Positions 45,001 to 53,139 of a DNA stretch of 64,000 bases are shown here, piece after piece (positions within the stretch are counted from its first letter, which is position 1; every line of letters begins with the position of its first letter). The translations under genes were made by a program, and so were the position numbers. The DNA is taken from positions 62,001 through 126,000 of the forward strand of contig NZ_FONP01000001.1 in the NCBI RefSeq assembly GCF_900112955.1. Reading direction: 5' to 3'. Below the pieces are notes generated by a model. It was given only the letters and a program-made list of their open reading frames with translations, made no database searches and was not told the origin of the DNA. The DNA comes from Peptostreptococcus sp. D1. Lineage in GTDB: Bacteria > Bacillota > Clostridia > Peptostreptococcales > Peptostreptococcaceae.

Positions 45001-45220
45001 TACAAACCCAGTCTTTAAGAGTTCTTGATATTACATGATGAATACCTGGGTTACCATTTGCTGTTGGAGGTCCTTCATAGAATACGTATGTAGGATCATT
45101 CTTTCCTTTTTCCAAAACTCTTTCTAAAATGTTGTCCTCTCTCCACCTTTTAAGAGTGTCTTCTTCTGCTCTTGATATACCACAATCACTAAGCGGCTCA
45201 AACACAAATTCTTTTTCCAT
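42095..45220 (-). CDS. ileS: Isoleucyl-tRNA synthetase, type 2-like with swapped GxHH signature
   Basis: Charges tRNA(Ile). The 1041-residue length and motifs (RKAGWDTHGLPVELQ, PYCPRCGTGLASHEVAQGY) fit the eukaryote-like type 2 IleRS. The ATP-site signature that is usually HxGH reads GIHH at residues 59-62 (bases 45035-45046), so the first and third positions are exchanged. KKMSKSKGN near 597 is normal, and a CP1 editing domain lies between. The gene is controlled by an Ile T-box and has its own promoter. Type 2 enzymes tolerate mupirocin; the swapped motif is reported in hyper-resistant members. An additional type 1 gene elsewhere cannot be excluded. Confidence 0.96.
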   Translation of the reverse strand: MEKEFVFEPLSDCGISRAEEDTLKRWREDNILERVLEKGKNDPTYVFYEGPPTANGNPGIHHVISRTLKDWVCRYKTMSGYKVPRKAGWDTHGLPVELQVEKELGLSSKKAIEEYGIEEFCTKCRESVFTYEKQWREMTERMAYSVDLDDPYITLDNDYIESLWWILDKFNKEGLLYEGHKILPYCPRCGTGLASHEVAQGYKEVKSNTLVAKFKKKGTENEYFLAWTTTPWTLPSNVALTVNADVEYLRAKKGDEVYYLAKVLADKHLGEGEYEILEVLKGKDLEYMEYEQLMPFVEVDGKAFYVTCADYVTVTDGTGIVHSAPAFGEDDYNMGRAYSLPFVQPVDSEGKFTATPWQGRFVMEDGLDIEIIKYLAGENKLFSKEKVEHNYPHCWRCGTPLVYYANPGWYLEMTKLKDKLIENNNGVNWFPEFVGQGRFGNWLEELKDWALSRSRYWGTPLPVWKCECGKIETIGSRAELAEKAIEDVDPETIELHRPYIDEVHLTCPDCGKSMSRIPEVADCWFDSGAMPFAQWHYPFEHKEDFDKLFPADYICEGIDQTRGWFYSLLAVSTFVTGKSPYKNVLVTDLVLDKDGKKMSKSKGNTINPFEMFDKYGADALRWYLLYVSPPWTPIRFDEDGLKEIMSKFIGTLKNTYNFFTLYANTDKLNPTDFFVEYKDRPELDRWMLSKFNNLAKEIEEYLEVFDVNKAIRRMTEFLNDDLSNWYIRRSRRRFWGTELTEDKKSVYNTTYEVLNGFVRMVAPFAPYLSEEMYRKLTGEYSVHCAEYPKSNPELIDAELEAKMDLTKNLVTLGRSARESSKIKVRQPIAEVLIDGKYENTISDLVELIKEELNVKEVMFAKNLDEFMNFSLKPNFKVLGPVLGKNVNEFAKILSSLDAHSVVNKLEAGETVKVEVAGKEFEFDKEQVLVNIESKEGFNVSMENNLFVILDTTLTDELIKEGLARECVSKVQQMRKASGFEVLDNIKIYYNGDSEVESALRAFEDYIKTETLAVSIERVESSDLEVQNLNDHDTGLRVERVK

Positions 45221-45269
45221 ATTGATTCTCCTTCTCTAAAAATAAATATATCCTAGTAACTCTTTTTTC

Positions 45270-45309
45270 ATAAAAAAACTCGTCGCCTTGCATATGCAAG
45301 GGACGAGTT
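45270..45309 (-). terminator. T-box terminator hairpin
   Basis: AACTCGTC/GACGAGTT arms with an inner CCTTGCATATGCAAGG palindrome, followed by a T-run 26 nt past the T-box core. Its 5' arm follows the antiterminator segment. Confidence 0.9.
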
Positions 45310-45502
45310 AAAATCGCGTTACCACCCTAGTTCCTATAAATAATATAGGCTCTCTTCAGTCCATATCGGAACTACCCGGTCGGCTTACTATTATTTTCAG
45401 CCTTCTGCTCGGAAGTGATATTCTCATATTTCATCATTTATCGGCTCACACCATACCCGACTCGCTCGAAACTATAAATATGATACTGTCTTCGTCATCG
45501 CT
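45270..45502 (-). promoter_or_regulatory. T-box riboswitch, isoleucine specifier
   Basis: On the minus strand a long stem I contains AGTA and the distal GGTGTGAGCC. A specifier ATC codon lies at 45417-45419 (read GAATATCACTT), matching isoleucine. The T-box AGGGTGGTAACGCG is at 45315-45328, with TGG pairing to the tRNA end. The competing terminator is at 45277-45309. Uncharged tRNA(Ile) would favour antitermination and ileS expression. Confidence 0.95.
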
Positions 45503-45521
45503 TTTTCTTTTGTTAGATAAT

Positions 45522-45550
45522 ATTGTATTGCAATAAATTAAAATCGTCAA
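45522..45550 (-). promoter_or_regulatory. Sigma-A promoter of ileS
   Basis: TTGACG, 17-bp spacer, TACAAT on the minus strand, about 20 nt before T-box stem I. Confidence 0.7.
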
Positions 45551-45620
45551 GTATTTTTGATAAAATTTTTCTAAAATTTTCAAAAAATTTTAAAAATACA
45601 CAAAAATTATAACTTGACGA
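45544..45620 (-). terminator. Possible divIVA terminator whose arm contains the ileS -35
   Basis: Perfect 9-bp arms TCGTCAAGT/ACTTGACGA enclose about 60 nt of AT-rich sequence with internal A/T pairings, followed by TTTTAATTT. It begins 14 nt after the divIVA stop. The distal arm includes the ileS -35 hexamer. Long loop, so confidence is limited. Confidence 0.4.
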
Positions 45621-45633
45621 CAAATGAATTATT

Positions 45634-46287
45634 CTACTTTATGTTGAAAATATCTTCAGGTGAACCTGTCATGCTAGGCACATCATCATCATCTTGCTCC
45701 ATAACTAATGTCGATTCACTAGAAACATTATTAATTTCCTCTTTTTCCTGAACATCTTCCAAAACTTCCATTCTCATAGTTCCAGTCGCTTCAAAAGTAA
45801 CAGGTGTAGTAGCTCTGTTAAAGCTGTCTCCATCGATTTCTATATCACTAAAAATATCATCTACATTTTTGATTTCATCCTGCAACAACGACTTGAATTT
45901 TATTCTAAAAACTTTGAACTCTTTTACCAAAGCTTCATATTCATTTCTTATTTCAACTACCTTATTATTCGCCTTGTCAATCATCTGCTTTGACTGCAGC
46001 TCAGCTTCTTGAACTATTATTCTTGCCTTCTTATTCGCTGCATTCGTAGTATCTTCAGCTGCACTCTGAGCTGTTATAAGAGTTTCCTTTAAAGTATCTT
46101 CAATACTTGAATACTTGCTCAGCTGATCCATATACATGGCAAGCTTTTCTTTCAAAGCATCATTCTCTTTAAGTATAACTTCATAGCTCTCTTTTACCTC
46201 ATCAAGAAATTCATCTACTTCTGTTTCATTATATCCCCTAAAGCCTTTCTTAAATTCTTTTGTTTCTAAAATATCGGGTGTTATCAT
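45634..46287 (-). CDS. divIVA: DivIVA-family cell division/polarity protein
   Basis: Membrane-curvature-binding coiled-coil protein that marks septa and poles. The 217-residue protein has the lipid-binding N-domain (ITPDILETKEFKKGFRGYNETEVDEFLDEV), then a long coiled coil (about 35-140) and an acidic C-terminal tail rich in Glu/Asp. AGGAAG precedes the ATG at 46287. Last gene of the yggS-sepF-ylmG-ylmH-divIVA operon, directly before ileS as in many Firmicutes. Confidence 0.94.
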   Translation of the reverse strand: MITPDILETKEFKKGFRGYNETEVDEFLDEVKESYEVILKENDALKEKLAMYMDQLSKYSSIEDTLKETLITAQSAAEDTTNAANKKARIIVQEAELQSKQMIDKANNKVVEIRNEYEALVKEFKVFRIKFKSLLQDEIKNVDDIFSDIEIDGDSFNRATTPVTFEATGTMRMEVLEDVQEKEEINNVSSESTLVMEQDDDDVPSMTGSPEDIFNIK

Positions 46288-46313
46288 ATATACCACTTCC
46301 TAACTATAAAAAT

Positions 46314-47099
46314 TTACAAATACTTGCTAATTGATAATCTAAATTTTCCTTTTTTTGAAATTCCACCAAGCTCTTTAATCAAAAACTTTCCGTACCCCCT
46401 CACAGATACGATTGAGTTCTCCTCGACCTGAAACGACGGCTGAGTAATCTTCTCATAGTTTACCTGAATCCATTCAGAATTGACTAATTTAATAGACTCA
46501 CTCCTCGAAAGGTTATATGCAGAAGCAACAATGCTATCAATTCTCAGCGAAGAAACTGAAATTGAACTCTCTTTGTAATTTTGCTGAGGAGCTTCAACTA
46601 ATTCCCTATGTATCTCTCTAACATCAACGTTGGATTTTTTTACTTTTTTAAAGTTGTATAATAAAAAATCACAAATTTCTTCATCAACAACAATTTGACA
46701 ATATTTTTCATGTACTAAAATATCACCTATTTTTTCTCGCCTTATCCCCAAGCTCAATAAAGCTCCCATATAGTCTCTATGATTTGCAGATCCAAATTTG
46801 TCGTTATTTTTTATCTCTAAAAAGCGCAACCCTGCACCAACATCATCTATATCGCAATAATAAGGAAAAATGTGAATAATAGCTCTTTCACAACCAGAGT
46901 AACCACCGTCTACAATATATTTCAAATCAGGCTCGGAATTAATTATAGACACTGCAGTCTTCACTTCAAAAGGATTCAGAAAGTCTGTGTTTTTAGGTAT
47001 GTGCTTTTTCGAAACCAAGCTACACAAATCGACGATATTATACATCTTAAGCTTTAGGTCCTCATCTCTGATAAAAGATGTTACTTTTTGTTTATCCAT
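46314..47099 (-). CDS. ylmH: YlmH-family RNA-binding protein with C-terminal S4 domain
   Basis: The 261-residue protein fits YlmH: an N-terminal alpha/beta region with FLNPFE and YCDIDDVGAGLRFLEI, and a C-terminal S4 RNA-binding domain (about 180-240). YlmH proteins associate with ribosomes and stalled large subunits in quality control. The Shine-Dalgarno is weak. The GTG at 47108 is an alternative start that would begin 4 nt after the ylmG stop. Confidence 0.9.
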   Translation of the reverse strand: MDKQKVTSFIRDEDLKLKMYNIVDLCSLVSKKHIPKNTDFLNPFEVKTAVSIINSEPDLKYIVDGGYSGCERAIIHIFPYYCDIDDVGAGLRFLEIKNNDKFGSANHRDYMGALLSLGIRREKIGDILVHEKYCQIVVDEEICDFLLYNFKKVKKSNVDVREIHRELVEAPQQNYKESSISVSSLRIDSIVASAYNLSRSESIKLVNSEWIQVNYEKITQPSFQVEENSIVSVRGYGKFLIKELGGISKKGKFRLSISKYL

Positions 47100-47112
47100 A
47101 ATTATCACTTAT

Positions 47113-47370
47113 CTATAGAAACATATACACTAATCTAGATATTATCATTAGAACGATTATCACGACCATTGGAGTAAAATCTAGTGGTCCTGTCATAAAT
47201 CGTCCAAATATTTTCCTCACTGGAATTTCAATAGGACTGGTAAAATCGTCTAATATTCTGTAAAACCTACTATCCTGTGTTCCCGGAAACCAAGATAATA
47301 TTGATTTCGCAATAACTACCCAAATTATTATATCAATAAGTTTTATAAGTGCTATCTTTAAGACTTCCAT
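47113..47370 (-). CDS. ylmG: YggT/YlmG-family membrane protein
   Basis: The 85-residue protein has two membrane segments separated by the conserved SWFPGTQDSRFYRILDDFTSPIEIPVRK loop (only key residues cited: P-G, L-P-I-R). YggT-family members affect septum or membrane organisation. It sits between sepF and ylmH with close spacing, as is standard. Confidence 0.92.
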   Translation of the reverse strand: MEVLKIALIKLIDIIIWVVIAKSILSWFPGTQDSRFYRILDDFTSPIEIPVRKIFGRFMTGPLDFTPMVVIIVLMIISRLVYMFL

Positions 47371-47397
47371 ATTATTTGTCCCCTATCTACTCGCAAC

Positions 47398-47886
47398 TTA
47401 CTTCTGCCAAGGAAATGTCGCCTTACTTTCCAATTCTGTTTTCATGTTTGAATCAACATCTACATTTTTTGGTGCCAAAATAAAAATTGACTTATTTACT
47501 CTTTGAATGTTTCCATCTAATACATAGACAGCACCATTCATAAAATTAAAAATAGATTTTTTTGTTTCTGATTGTGTCATTTTTTCCAAGTTTACGATAA
47601 CAGTCTTTTTCATTTTTAAATGATCAGCTATAACAGCAGCATCATCATAAAGCTTAGGTTCGACGATGACAACCTTCATCTGATTGTGACCATGATACTC
47701 TGATATCGAGCTCGCAGAAACAGATGAATACGAACTATCTACTGATTCATCATAATCATCATACCCATCATCATACTCTTCGTACTCATCATATCCATCA
47801 TCATAGGCTTCATATTCTTCCGTATTATCATCATCGATAATCATCCAATTTTTCAGTTTTCCCATTCTATCCTTAAAACCTGCCAT
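47398..47886 (-). CDS. sepF: Cell division protein SepF
   Basis: Membrane-bound FtsZ-bundling protein that aligns Z-rings. The 162-residue protein starts with an amphipathic helix (MAGFKDRMGKLKNWM). A very acidic Tyr/Asp linker (about 19-55, repeats of YDDGYD) follows. The SepF core (about 75-155) has VIVEPKLYDDAAVIADHL and GAVYVLDGNIQRVNKSIFILAP. With no ftsA at the ftsZ locus, SepF may be an important membrane anchor for FtsZ here. Confidence 0.95.
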   Translation of the reverse strand: MAGFKDRMGKLKNWMIIDDDNTEEYEAYDDGYDEYEEYDDGYDDYDESVDSSYSSVSASSISEYHGHNQMKVVIVEPKLYDDAAVIADHLKMKKTVIVNLEKMTQSETKKSIFNFMNGAVYVLDGNIQRVNKSIFILAPKNVDVDSNMKTELESKATFPWQK

Positions 47887-47942
47887 AATTTACCTCCCAG
47901 CAATTAATCTCTAAATTTAAATTGTATTATTTATGAATAACT

Positions 47943-48641
47943 CTAATATTTTCTATCTCCAAAAATCATCGATCCAACTCTAACGATTGTCGCACCTTCT
48001 TCGATAGCTATCTCAAAATCATTGCTCATTCCCATGGACAGCTCTCTCATTTCGACATTTTCAAAATCGAGAGCTAAAATATCTTGTGATAGCTTTTTCA
48101 GCTCAGAAAAAACCGCTCTAATCTCAGCTTCTGATGAATCAAATGGTGCCATCGTCATAAGACCAACTATCTTTATTCTATGATATTTTTCAGAACAGCT
48201 TCTAATAAAATCTATTGCCTCTTCTTTTGGTAAGCCATGCTTTGACTCTTCTCCGGAAATATTGACTTGAACCAGACACTCTATTTCCCTATCAATAGCA
48301 GATGCCCTCTTTTCAATTTCTTCAGCCAACGCAAATCTATCCAATGAATGAATCAAATCCACCTTATCAATAATATATTTAACTTTGTTGGTCTGTAAGC
48401 TTCCTATCTGATGCCATTTAACTATCGGTCCAATTTCATCAAATTTTCTTGTTAACTCTTGAGGCTTATTCTCACCCACAGCTACTATCCCCATAGATAT
48501 AGCCTCATTGATGATATCAGTATCAACAGTTTTTGTCACAGCTAGTAGTAAGACTTCATTTGAAGCTCTGCCTACTCTCTTTGAAGCATTTTCAATTTTT
48601 GATTTAACATTCTCTATATTATCAAATAAATTGCTATTCAT
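47943..48641 (-). CDS. YggS-family PLP homeostasis protein
   Basis: Single-domain alanine-racemase-fold protein that buffers pyridoxal phosphate and affects amino-acid balance. The 232-residue protein has the PLP lysine in LLAVTKTVD (about 36), GENKPQEL, KWHQIGSLQTNKVKYI, VQVNISGEESKHG and MRELSMGMSNDFEIAIEEGA. It is first in the sepF operon. The ATG at 48641 follows GGTGATT. A likely extended -10 lies at 48720-48728. Confidence 0.94.
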   Translation of the reverse strand: MNSNLFDNIENVKSKIENASKRVGRASNEVLLLAVTKTVDTDIINEAISMGIVAVGENKPQELTRKFDEIGPIVKWHQIGSLQTNKVKYIIDKVDLIHSLDRFALAEEIEKRASAIDREIECLVQVNISGEESKHGLPKEEAIDFIRSCSEKYHRIKIVGLMTMAPFDSSEAEIRAVFSELKKLSQDILALDFENVEMRELSMGMSNDFEIAIEEGATIVRVGSMIFGDRKY

Positions 48642-48719
48642 CCAATCACCACACAATAGTTTATTAATATTTTATACTTTCTTCAAAAATGAAAATAAGC
48701 ATAAACTCACATATATAAT

Positions 48720-48728
48720 ATTATAACA
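48720..48728 (-). promoter_or_regulatory. Extended -10 promoter of the yggS-sepF-divIVA operon
   Basis: TGTTATAAT on the minus strand (TGnTATAAT form) about 80 nt before yggS. The -35 at 17 bp is poor, as extended -10 promoters allow. Confidence 0.4.
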
Positions 48729-48800
48729 AAAACTTCTATTCTTGTATCTATTATTTTGAAAAATAATTCATATATCAGAGTTTTTTATTGAATTTTAGGG

Positions 48801-49811
48801 CTAAAGCTTGAAAATAAATTCATTTTCGTGCTTTTTTGACCTTGTCATCAATTCCGTAACTCCTGTTTTCGGATCAATTTCTCCATTTAATACACGATAA
48901 ATGCATTCAGTTATCGGCATCTCGATATTGAGCTGCCTTGCCTTTTTAAAAACTGCTCTCGTCGCTGTTATACCTTCAACGACCATATTGATTTTTTCCT
49001 CAGTATCTTCAACAGTTAAGCCTTCGCCTATCAGTATACCAGCTCTCCTGTTTCTAGAATGCATACTCGTACAGGTAACAATTAAATCACCTATGCCAGC
49101 AAGACCTGAAAATGTAGATAAATCGGCACCTAGAGCCACGCCAAATCTACTTATTTCGGTAAGCCCTCTCGTCATCAAAGCCGCCTTGGAATTATCTCCA
49201 AACTCTATACCATCCAGTATCCCTGCTCCAAAAGCGATAATATTTTTTGTCGCCCCTGCCAGCTCAACTCCAATCAAGTCATCATTAGTATAAACCCTAA
49301 AAAACTCATTCATAAAATAATCCTGAACTCTCTGTGATATTTCGAGTTCATCTGCAGCTACGACTACGGCAGTCGGAATATTCCTTGATACTTCCTCTGC
49401 GTGAGAGGGACCGGATAACATACAATATTTGTTATTTGGCATTTCCTCCAAACAAATTTCAGAAATTCTCTTTCCTGTCTTTGATTCAATTCCCTTTGCC
49501 ACATTTACAATTATTTGGTCTCGAGCAATGTCACCACAAATTTTTTTACATATCTCTCTAATTTTTTGAGAAGGCACTGCCAAAACTATTAATTTTGCAT
49601 CTTTTATGGCATCAAAAATATTCGTTGTGGATTTGATCTTTTTACCTAATACTATTCCATCCAGGTATTTTTCATTCGTATGTCTTATATTAATTTCGTC
49701 ACACTGCTCTTCTCTTCTAGTCCATAAGCAGACATCATATCCATTCTTTTCTAAAACCATCGACAAAGCAGTCCCCCAGCTGCCTGCTCCAAGAACACAA
49801 ACTTTTCTCAT
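48801..49811 (-). CDS. gpsA: Glycerol-3-phosphate dehydrogenase [NAD(P)+]
   Basis: Makes sn-glycerol-3-phosphate from DHAP for phospholipids. The 336-residue protein has the NAD(P) loop GAGSWGTALS (8-17). It also shows AVPSQKIRE, CMLSGPSHAEEV, the catalytic Lys in ELAGATKNIIAFGAGI (about 192) and GIGDLIVTC. It lies 34 nt after plsY, which uses its product. Last gene of the der-plsY-gpsA stretch. Confidence 0.96.
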   Translation of the reverse strand: MRKVCVLGAGSWGTALSMVLEKNGYDVCLWTRREEQCDEINIRHTNEKYLDGIVLGKKIKSTTNIFDAIKDAKLIVLAVPSQKIREICKKICGDIARDQIIVNVAKGIESKTGKRISEICLEEMPNNKYCMLSGPSHAEEVSRNIPTAVVVAADELEISQRVQDYFMNEFFRVYTNDDLIGVELAGATKNIIAFGAGILDGIEFGDNSKAALMTRGLTEISRFGVALGADLSTFSGLAGIGDLIVTCTSMHSRNRRAGILIGEGLTVEDTEEKINMVVEGITATRAVFKKARQLNIEMPITECIYRVLNGEIDPKTGVTELMTRSKKHENEFIFKL

Positions 49812-49845
49812 TTCAGTACATCTCCTTCTATAAATTTAGCAGATT

Positions 49846-50481
49846 TTATAACTTACCACTCTCAGTGTTTTTTTTCTTAAAACCTAACCCAGCTTTAGGT
49901 TCTGTGCCGTTTATCAATCTTAGTAGATTTGATTTATGTCTATATACTACCATTGCTGAAAGAATTAAGCAAACCCATAGTCCACTCAAATCCTTTACAG
50001 TAAGCATCAAAATTGGAAATAGCATTATTGCCAACATTGACGACAACGAAACATATTTTGTTGTAAACAACGAGATGAAAAAGAACAAACCACTTGCAAC
50101 AGTCTGTAATGGTGCAATCACTAGCATAGCCCCATACGTCGTTGCAACACCCTTCCCACCTTTAAGCTTTAAAAATATCGGCCAATCATGTCCACAAACC
50201 ACGGAAATTGCGGCGATATATCTCGCTAAATTAGCATCAAAATTAAATCTATTAGCAAGGTATGCTGAAATTAGCACAGCAATTGCTCCCTTCAAAAAAT
50301 CACCTATAAAAGTTAAGATTCCGGCTCTTTTACCAAACACTCTAAATGCATTTGTAGTTCCAGGATTTTTTGATCCCATAGTTCTTATATCTGTATTAAA
50401 AACAAGCCTACTGATAAAGTAGGAGCTAGAAATATTACCCAACAAATACGATATTACTATAAAAGAAATATAGCCAATCAT
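49846..50481 (-). CDS. plsY: Acyl-phosphate:glycerol-3-phosphate acyltransferase PlsY
   Basis: Membrane acyltransferase that makes 1-acyl-G3P, the first membrane phospholipid step. The 211-residue protein has the three conserved loops: SSYFISRLVFNTDIRTMGSKNPGTTNAFR, HDWPIFLKLKGGKGVATTYG and a C-terminal VYRHKSNLLRLINGTE. The hydrophobicity gives about five to seven membrane helices. It lies 15 nt after der and directly before gpsA, its substrate supplier. Confidence 0.95.
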   Translation of the reverse strand: MIGYISFIVISYLLGNISSSYFISRLVFNTDIRTMGSKNPGTTNAFRVFGKRAGILTFIGDFLKGAIAVLISAYLANRFNFDANLARYIAAISVVCGHDWPIFLKLKGGKGVATTYGAMLVIAPLQTVASGLFFFISLFTTKYVSLSSMLAIMLFPILMLTVKDLSGLWVCLILSAMVVYRHKSNLLRLINGTEPKAGLGFKKKNTESGKL

Positions 50482-50496
50482 AGTTAATCCTCCTAC

Positions 50497-51822
50497 CTAT
50501 CTGCTTTTTTGTTTATATTCGATCTTTATAGATGTTCCTTCAAACCCAAAATTTTCTCTTAATCTATTTTCTAAATATCTTGTATATGAAAAATGTGTCA
50601 ATTCTATATCGTTGATAAATAGCGTAAATGTTGGAGGCTTGATACCTGTTTGTGTACCATAGTATATCTTCAGCCTTCTACCTTTATCAGACGGCGGTTG
50701 ATTTAACATTACCGCTTCACCAATTACTTCATTTAGCACAGAAGTAGTAACTCTTCTATTTTGCTCATAAGAAACCTCCACGACTGTTTCAAGTATCTTC
50801 TTAATCCTCTGATTTGTTACAGCAGAAACAAATACAATTGGAGCATAACTCATGAATGGAAATTTTTCACGAATACTCATTTTGAAGTTACCCATAGTTT
50901 TATTATCTTTTTCTATTAGATCCCATTTGTTGACTACAAAAACACAGCCCTTACCTTCATCGTGCGCAATACCTGCAATTTTTGTATCCTGCTCAGTAAC
51001 ACCTTCAGTTGCATCTATTACAATAAGAACAACATCCGCCCTATCAACTGCACTCATAGATCTTATTACAGAAAATCTTTCCACATTTTCGTATACTTTG
51101 CTTTTTCTTCTTATACCAGCTGTATCTATCAAAAGAAATTTATTGCCCCCACTTTCAAAGTATGTATCTATCGCATCTCTAGTCGTTCCAGCTATCGGTG
51201 ACACGATGACTCTGTCTTCACCTAAAATATTGTTTAATATCGAGCTCTTTCCAGCATTTGGTTTTCCTGTTATAGCAACTCTTATTATATCTTCATCATA
51301 TTCCGTATTTACACCTTCTGGGAAATTTAGCACAACTTCATCTAACAAATCGCCTAGTCCCATACTATTTGCACCAGAAATTGCAAAAGGAGTACCCAGC
51401 CCCAATTCGTAAAAATCATAGATGTTATCAAACTGACTCATAGAATCAATCTTATTTACTACTAATATAACTGGTTTGTTTGTTTTTCTTAAAATTTCAG
51501 CTACTTCCTTATCGGCAGCAGTCAGTCCTCCTTTTCCATCAACAATAAATAGAATAACATGTGCCATGTCAATCGCCAGCAATGCCTGATTTCTCATCTG
51601 TGATATTATTACATCATCAGATTCTGGCTCAATACCACCAGTGTCGATAATTGTAAAGTACTTATTAAGCCATTCAACCTCTCCAAAAATCCTGTCCCTT
51701 GTAACACCTGGAGTATCTTCAACGATAGATATTTTCTTCCCAGTAAGCCTATTAAATATAGTAGACTTCCCAACATTAGGTCTTCCAACAACAGCCACTA
51801 TTGCTCTATTTTCATTATTCAA
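50497..51822 (-). CDS. der: Ribosome-assembly GTPase Der (EngA)
   Basis: Tandem-GTPase factor for 50S assembly. The 441-residue protein has G-domain 1 with GRPNVGKST (about 13), DTPGVTRD and NKID. G-domain 2 has GKPNAGKSS (about 188), GTTRDAIDT and NKWDL, then the KH-like C-domain (NEVIGEAV to PPTFTLFIN). Its start lies 2 nt from the pgeF stop, so translation is likely coupled. Confidence 0.97.
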   Translation of the reverse strand: MNNENRAIVAVVGRPNVGKSTIFNRLTGKKISIVEDTPGVTRDRIFGEVEWLNKYFTIIDTGGIEPESDDVIISQMRNQALLAIDMAHVILFIVDGKGGLTAADKEVAEILRKTNKPVILVVNKIDSMSQFDNIYDFYELGLGTPFAISGANSMGLGDLLDEVVLNFPEGVNTEYDEDIIRVAITGKPNAGKSSILNNILGEDRVIVSPIAGTTRDAIDTYFESGGNKFLLIDTAGIRRKSKVYENVERFSVIRSMSAVDRADVVLIVIDATEGVTEQDTKIAGIAHDEGKGCVFVVNKWDLIEKDNKTMGNFKMSIREKFPFMSYAPIVFVSAVTNQRIKKILETVVEVSYEQNRRVTTSVLNEVIGEAVMLNQPPSDKGRRLKIYYGTQTGIKPPTFTLFINDIELTHFSYTRYLENRLRENFGFEGTSIKIEYKQKSR

Positions 51823-51824
51823 TT

Positions 51825-52610
51825 TTACACTTCCTCTCTAATTTCAACAATTGTACCGATTCTCTTAGATGTCCTTGAATCTTTTCTGTAGGAGTAAAAA
51901 TCGTCATCCAAAGCAGTACAAATATTTGCTTCAAGAATATTTTCAGGATTAACTCCTCTGTTGATCAACAGCAATTTGTTTACCTGAACCAAATTCAAAT
52001 AGTAAACTCCATCGATTTCGGAATAGAATTTGTTACCCTCATCTACATTAATTCCATTTTCTTCAAGCATCAATGAAAATTTTTCTATCAATTCGTAACC
52101 AACATTATAAGAGCCTTCACTTATACATGGTCCAATTATAACCTTCAAACTTGAAGCCTTTGAATTATAATTATTTACCATTTCATCAATGGTTTTAACA
52201 GCTATATTTCCATAGGATCCTCTCCAGCCTGCATGAGCTATTCCAACAGAATTTTTCTCATCGATGATTACAACAGGTGCACAGTCTGCCGTAAATACAA
52301 CCAAGGGAACATTCCTCAAATCTGTTATCAATGCATCTGCATCTTTTATTTCAGAAATATTTGACTCATCTATTTTTCGTATTATTGAAGAATGAATTTG
52401 ATTATTATAAGTCAGCTTTTCGAAGTTAAAGCCCAGCTCGTCACAAACTATTTTCATATCAGCATCATTTTTCGCATCGTATTTTCTCTTGGTAATTGCC
52501 ACTGAAACTCCATCTATATATGAGTACAGATATTTTGAACTGTCATATTCTCCTGATGAGAATAGATCTAAAAACCCACACTTAATTATACTACTACTTT
52601 TCATCGTCAC
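51825..52610 (-). CDS. pgeF: Purine nucleoside phosphorylase/polyphenol oxidase-fold protein PgeF (YfiH)
   Basis: YfiH family: zinc-dependent purine nucleoside phosphorylase/adenosine deaminase activities have been shown for relatives, and PgeF edits peptidoglycan precursor errors in other bacteria. The 261-residue protein shows [26 protein letters not shown] and [13 protein letters not shown] with the metal His/Cys residues. Start is GTG at 52610 (AAAGGA at 8 nt); ATG at 52604 is an alternative. It overlaps nrdR by 17 nt. Confidence 0.88.
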   Translation of the reverse strand: MTMKSSSIIKCGFLDLFSSGEYDSSKYLYSYIDGVSVAITKRKYDAKNDADMKIVCDELGFNFEKLTYNNQIHSSIIRKIDESNISEIKDADALITDLRNVPLVVFTADCAPVVIIDEKNSVGIAHAGWRGSYGNIAVKTIDEMVNNYNSKASSLKVIIGPCISEGSYNVGYELIEKFSLMLEENGINVDEGNKFYSEIDGVYYLNLVQVNKLLLINRGVNPENILEANICTALDDDFYSYRKDSRTSKRIGTIVEIREEV

Positions 52611-53064
52611 GACTTCTTTCCTTTAGGATGTTTTCCAACTCGTTTACAAATGTATTTAAATCCTTGAACTGTCTATATACAGATGCAAATCTGACATATG
52701 CGACTTCATCAACATCTTTCAATCTATCCATAACCATTTCACCTATCTTCGTCGTTTCAATCTCATCAATACATTTTTTATTGATTTCTGATTCGATTTC
52801 ATCGACAATTGCATCGATCTTAGAAACTGGAACTGGTCGTTTTTCACAAGACCTTATAAGTCCATATTTAATTTTATCTCTATCAAATGACTCTCTACTT
52901 CCATCTTTTTTTATAACCATAACAGGTATCAGCTCTATCTTTTCATATGTAGTAAATCTCTTTCTACACTTTTCACATTCCCTTCTTCTTCTTATTGAAG
53001 TTGCATCTATATGTCTTGAGTCTAATACCTTTGATTCTTTACATTCACAAAACGGACAAAGCAT
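52594..53064 (-). CDS. nrdR: Transcriptional repressor NrdR
   Basis: Zinc-ribbon/ATP-cone repressor of ribonucleotide reductase genes that senses dATP/ATP. The 156-residue protein starts [17 protein letters not shown] with four zinc cysteines (CPFC, CEKC) and follows with an ATP-cone ([16 protein letters not shown]). GGAAGGAG precedes the ATG at 53064; the longer frame would start inside the ftsZ terminator. It overlaps pgeF by 17 nt. No nrd gene lies in the window. Confidence 0.95.
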   Translation of the reverse strand: MLCPFCECKESKVLDSRHIDATSIRRRRECEKCRKRFTTYEKIELIPVMVIKKDGSRESFDRDKIKYGLIRSCEKRPVPVSKIDAIVDEIESEINKKCIDEIETTKIGEMVMDRLKDVDEVAYVRFASVYRQFKDLNTFVNELENILKERSRDDEK

Positions 53065-53091
53065 AAATTCATCTCCTTCCAAAATCACCGA

Positions 53092-53127
53092 ACAAAATAG
53101 GCTCAACTAATGTTGAGCCTATTTTGT
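53092..53127 (-). terminator. Terminator-like hairpin between ftsZ and nrdR
   Basis: Perfect 16-bp stem ACAAAATAGGCTCAAC with a 4-nt loop, 13 nt past the ftsZ stop and about 28 nt before nrdR. The A/T ends give a T-tract either way. Readthrough or a buried promoter must feed nrdR. Confidence 0.85.
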
Positions 53128-53139
53128 TTATATAGATAT

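Noticed and set aside
49865-50422. 185-codon frame antisense to plsY
   Set aside because: Mirror of a hydrophobic membrane gene; the real gene has all family loops.
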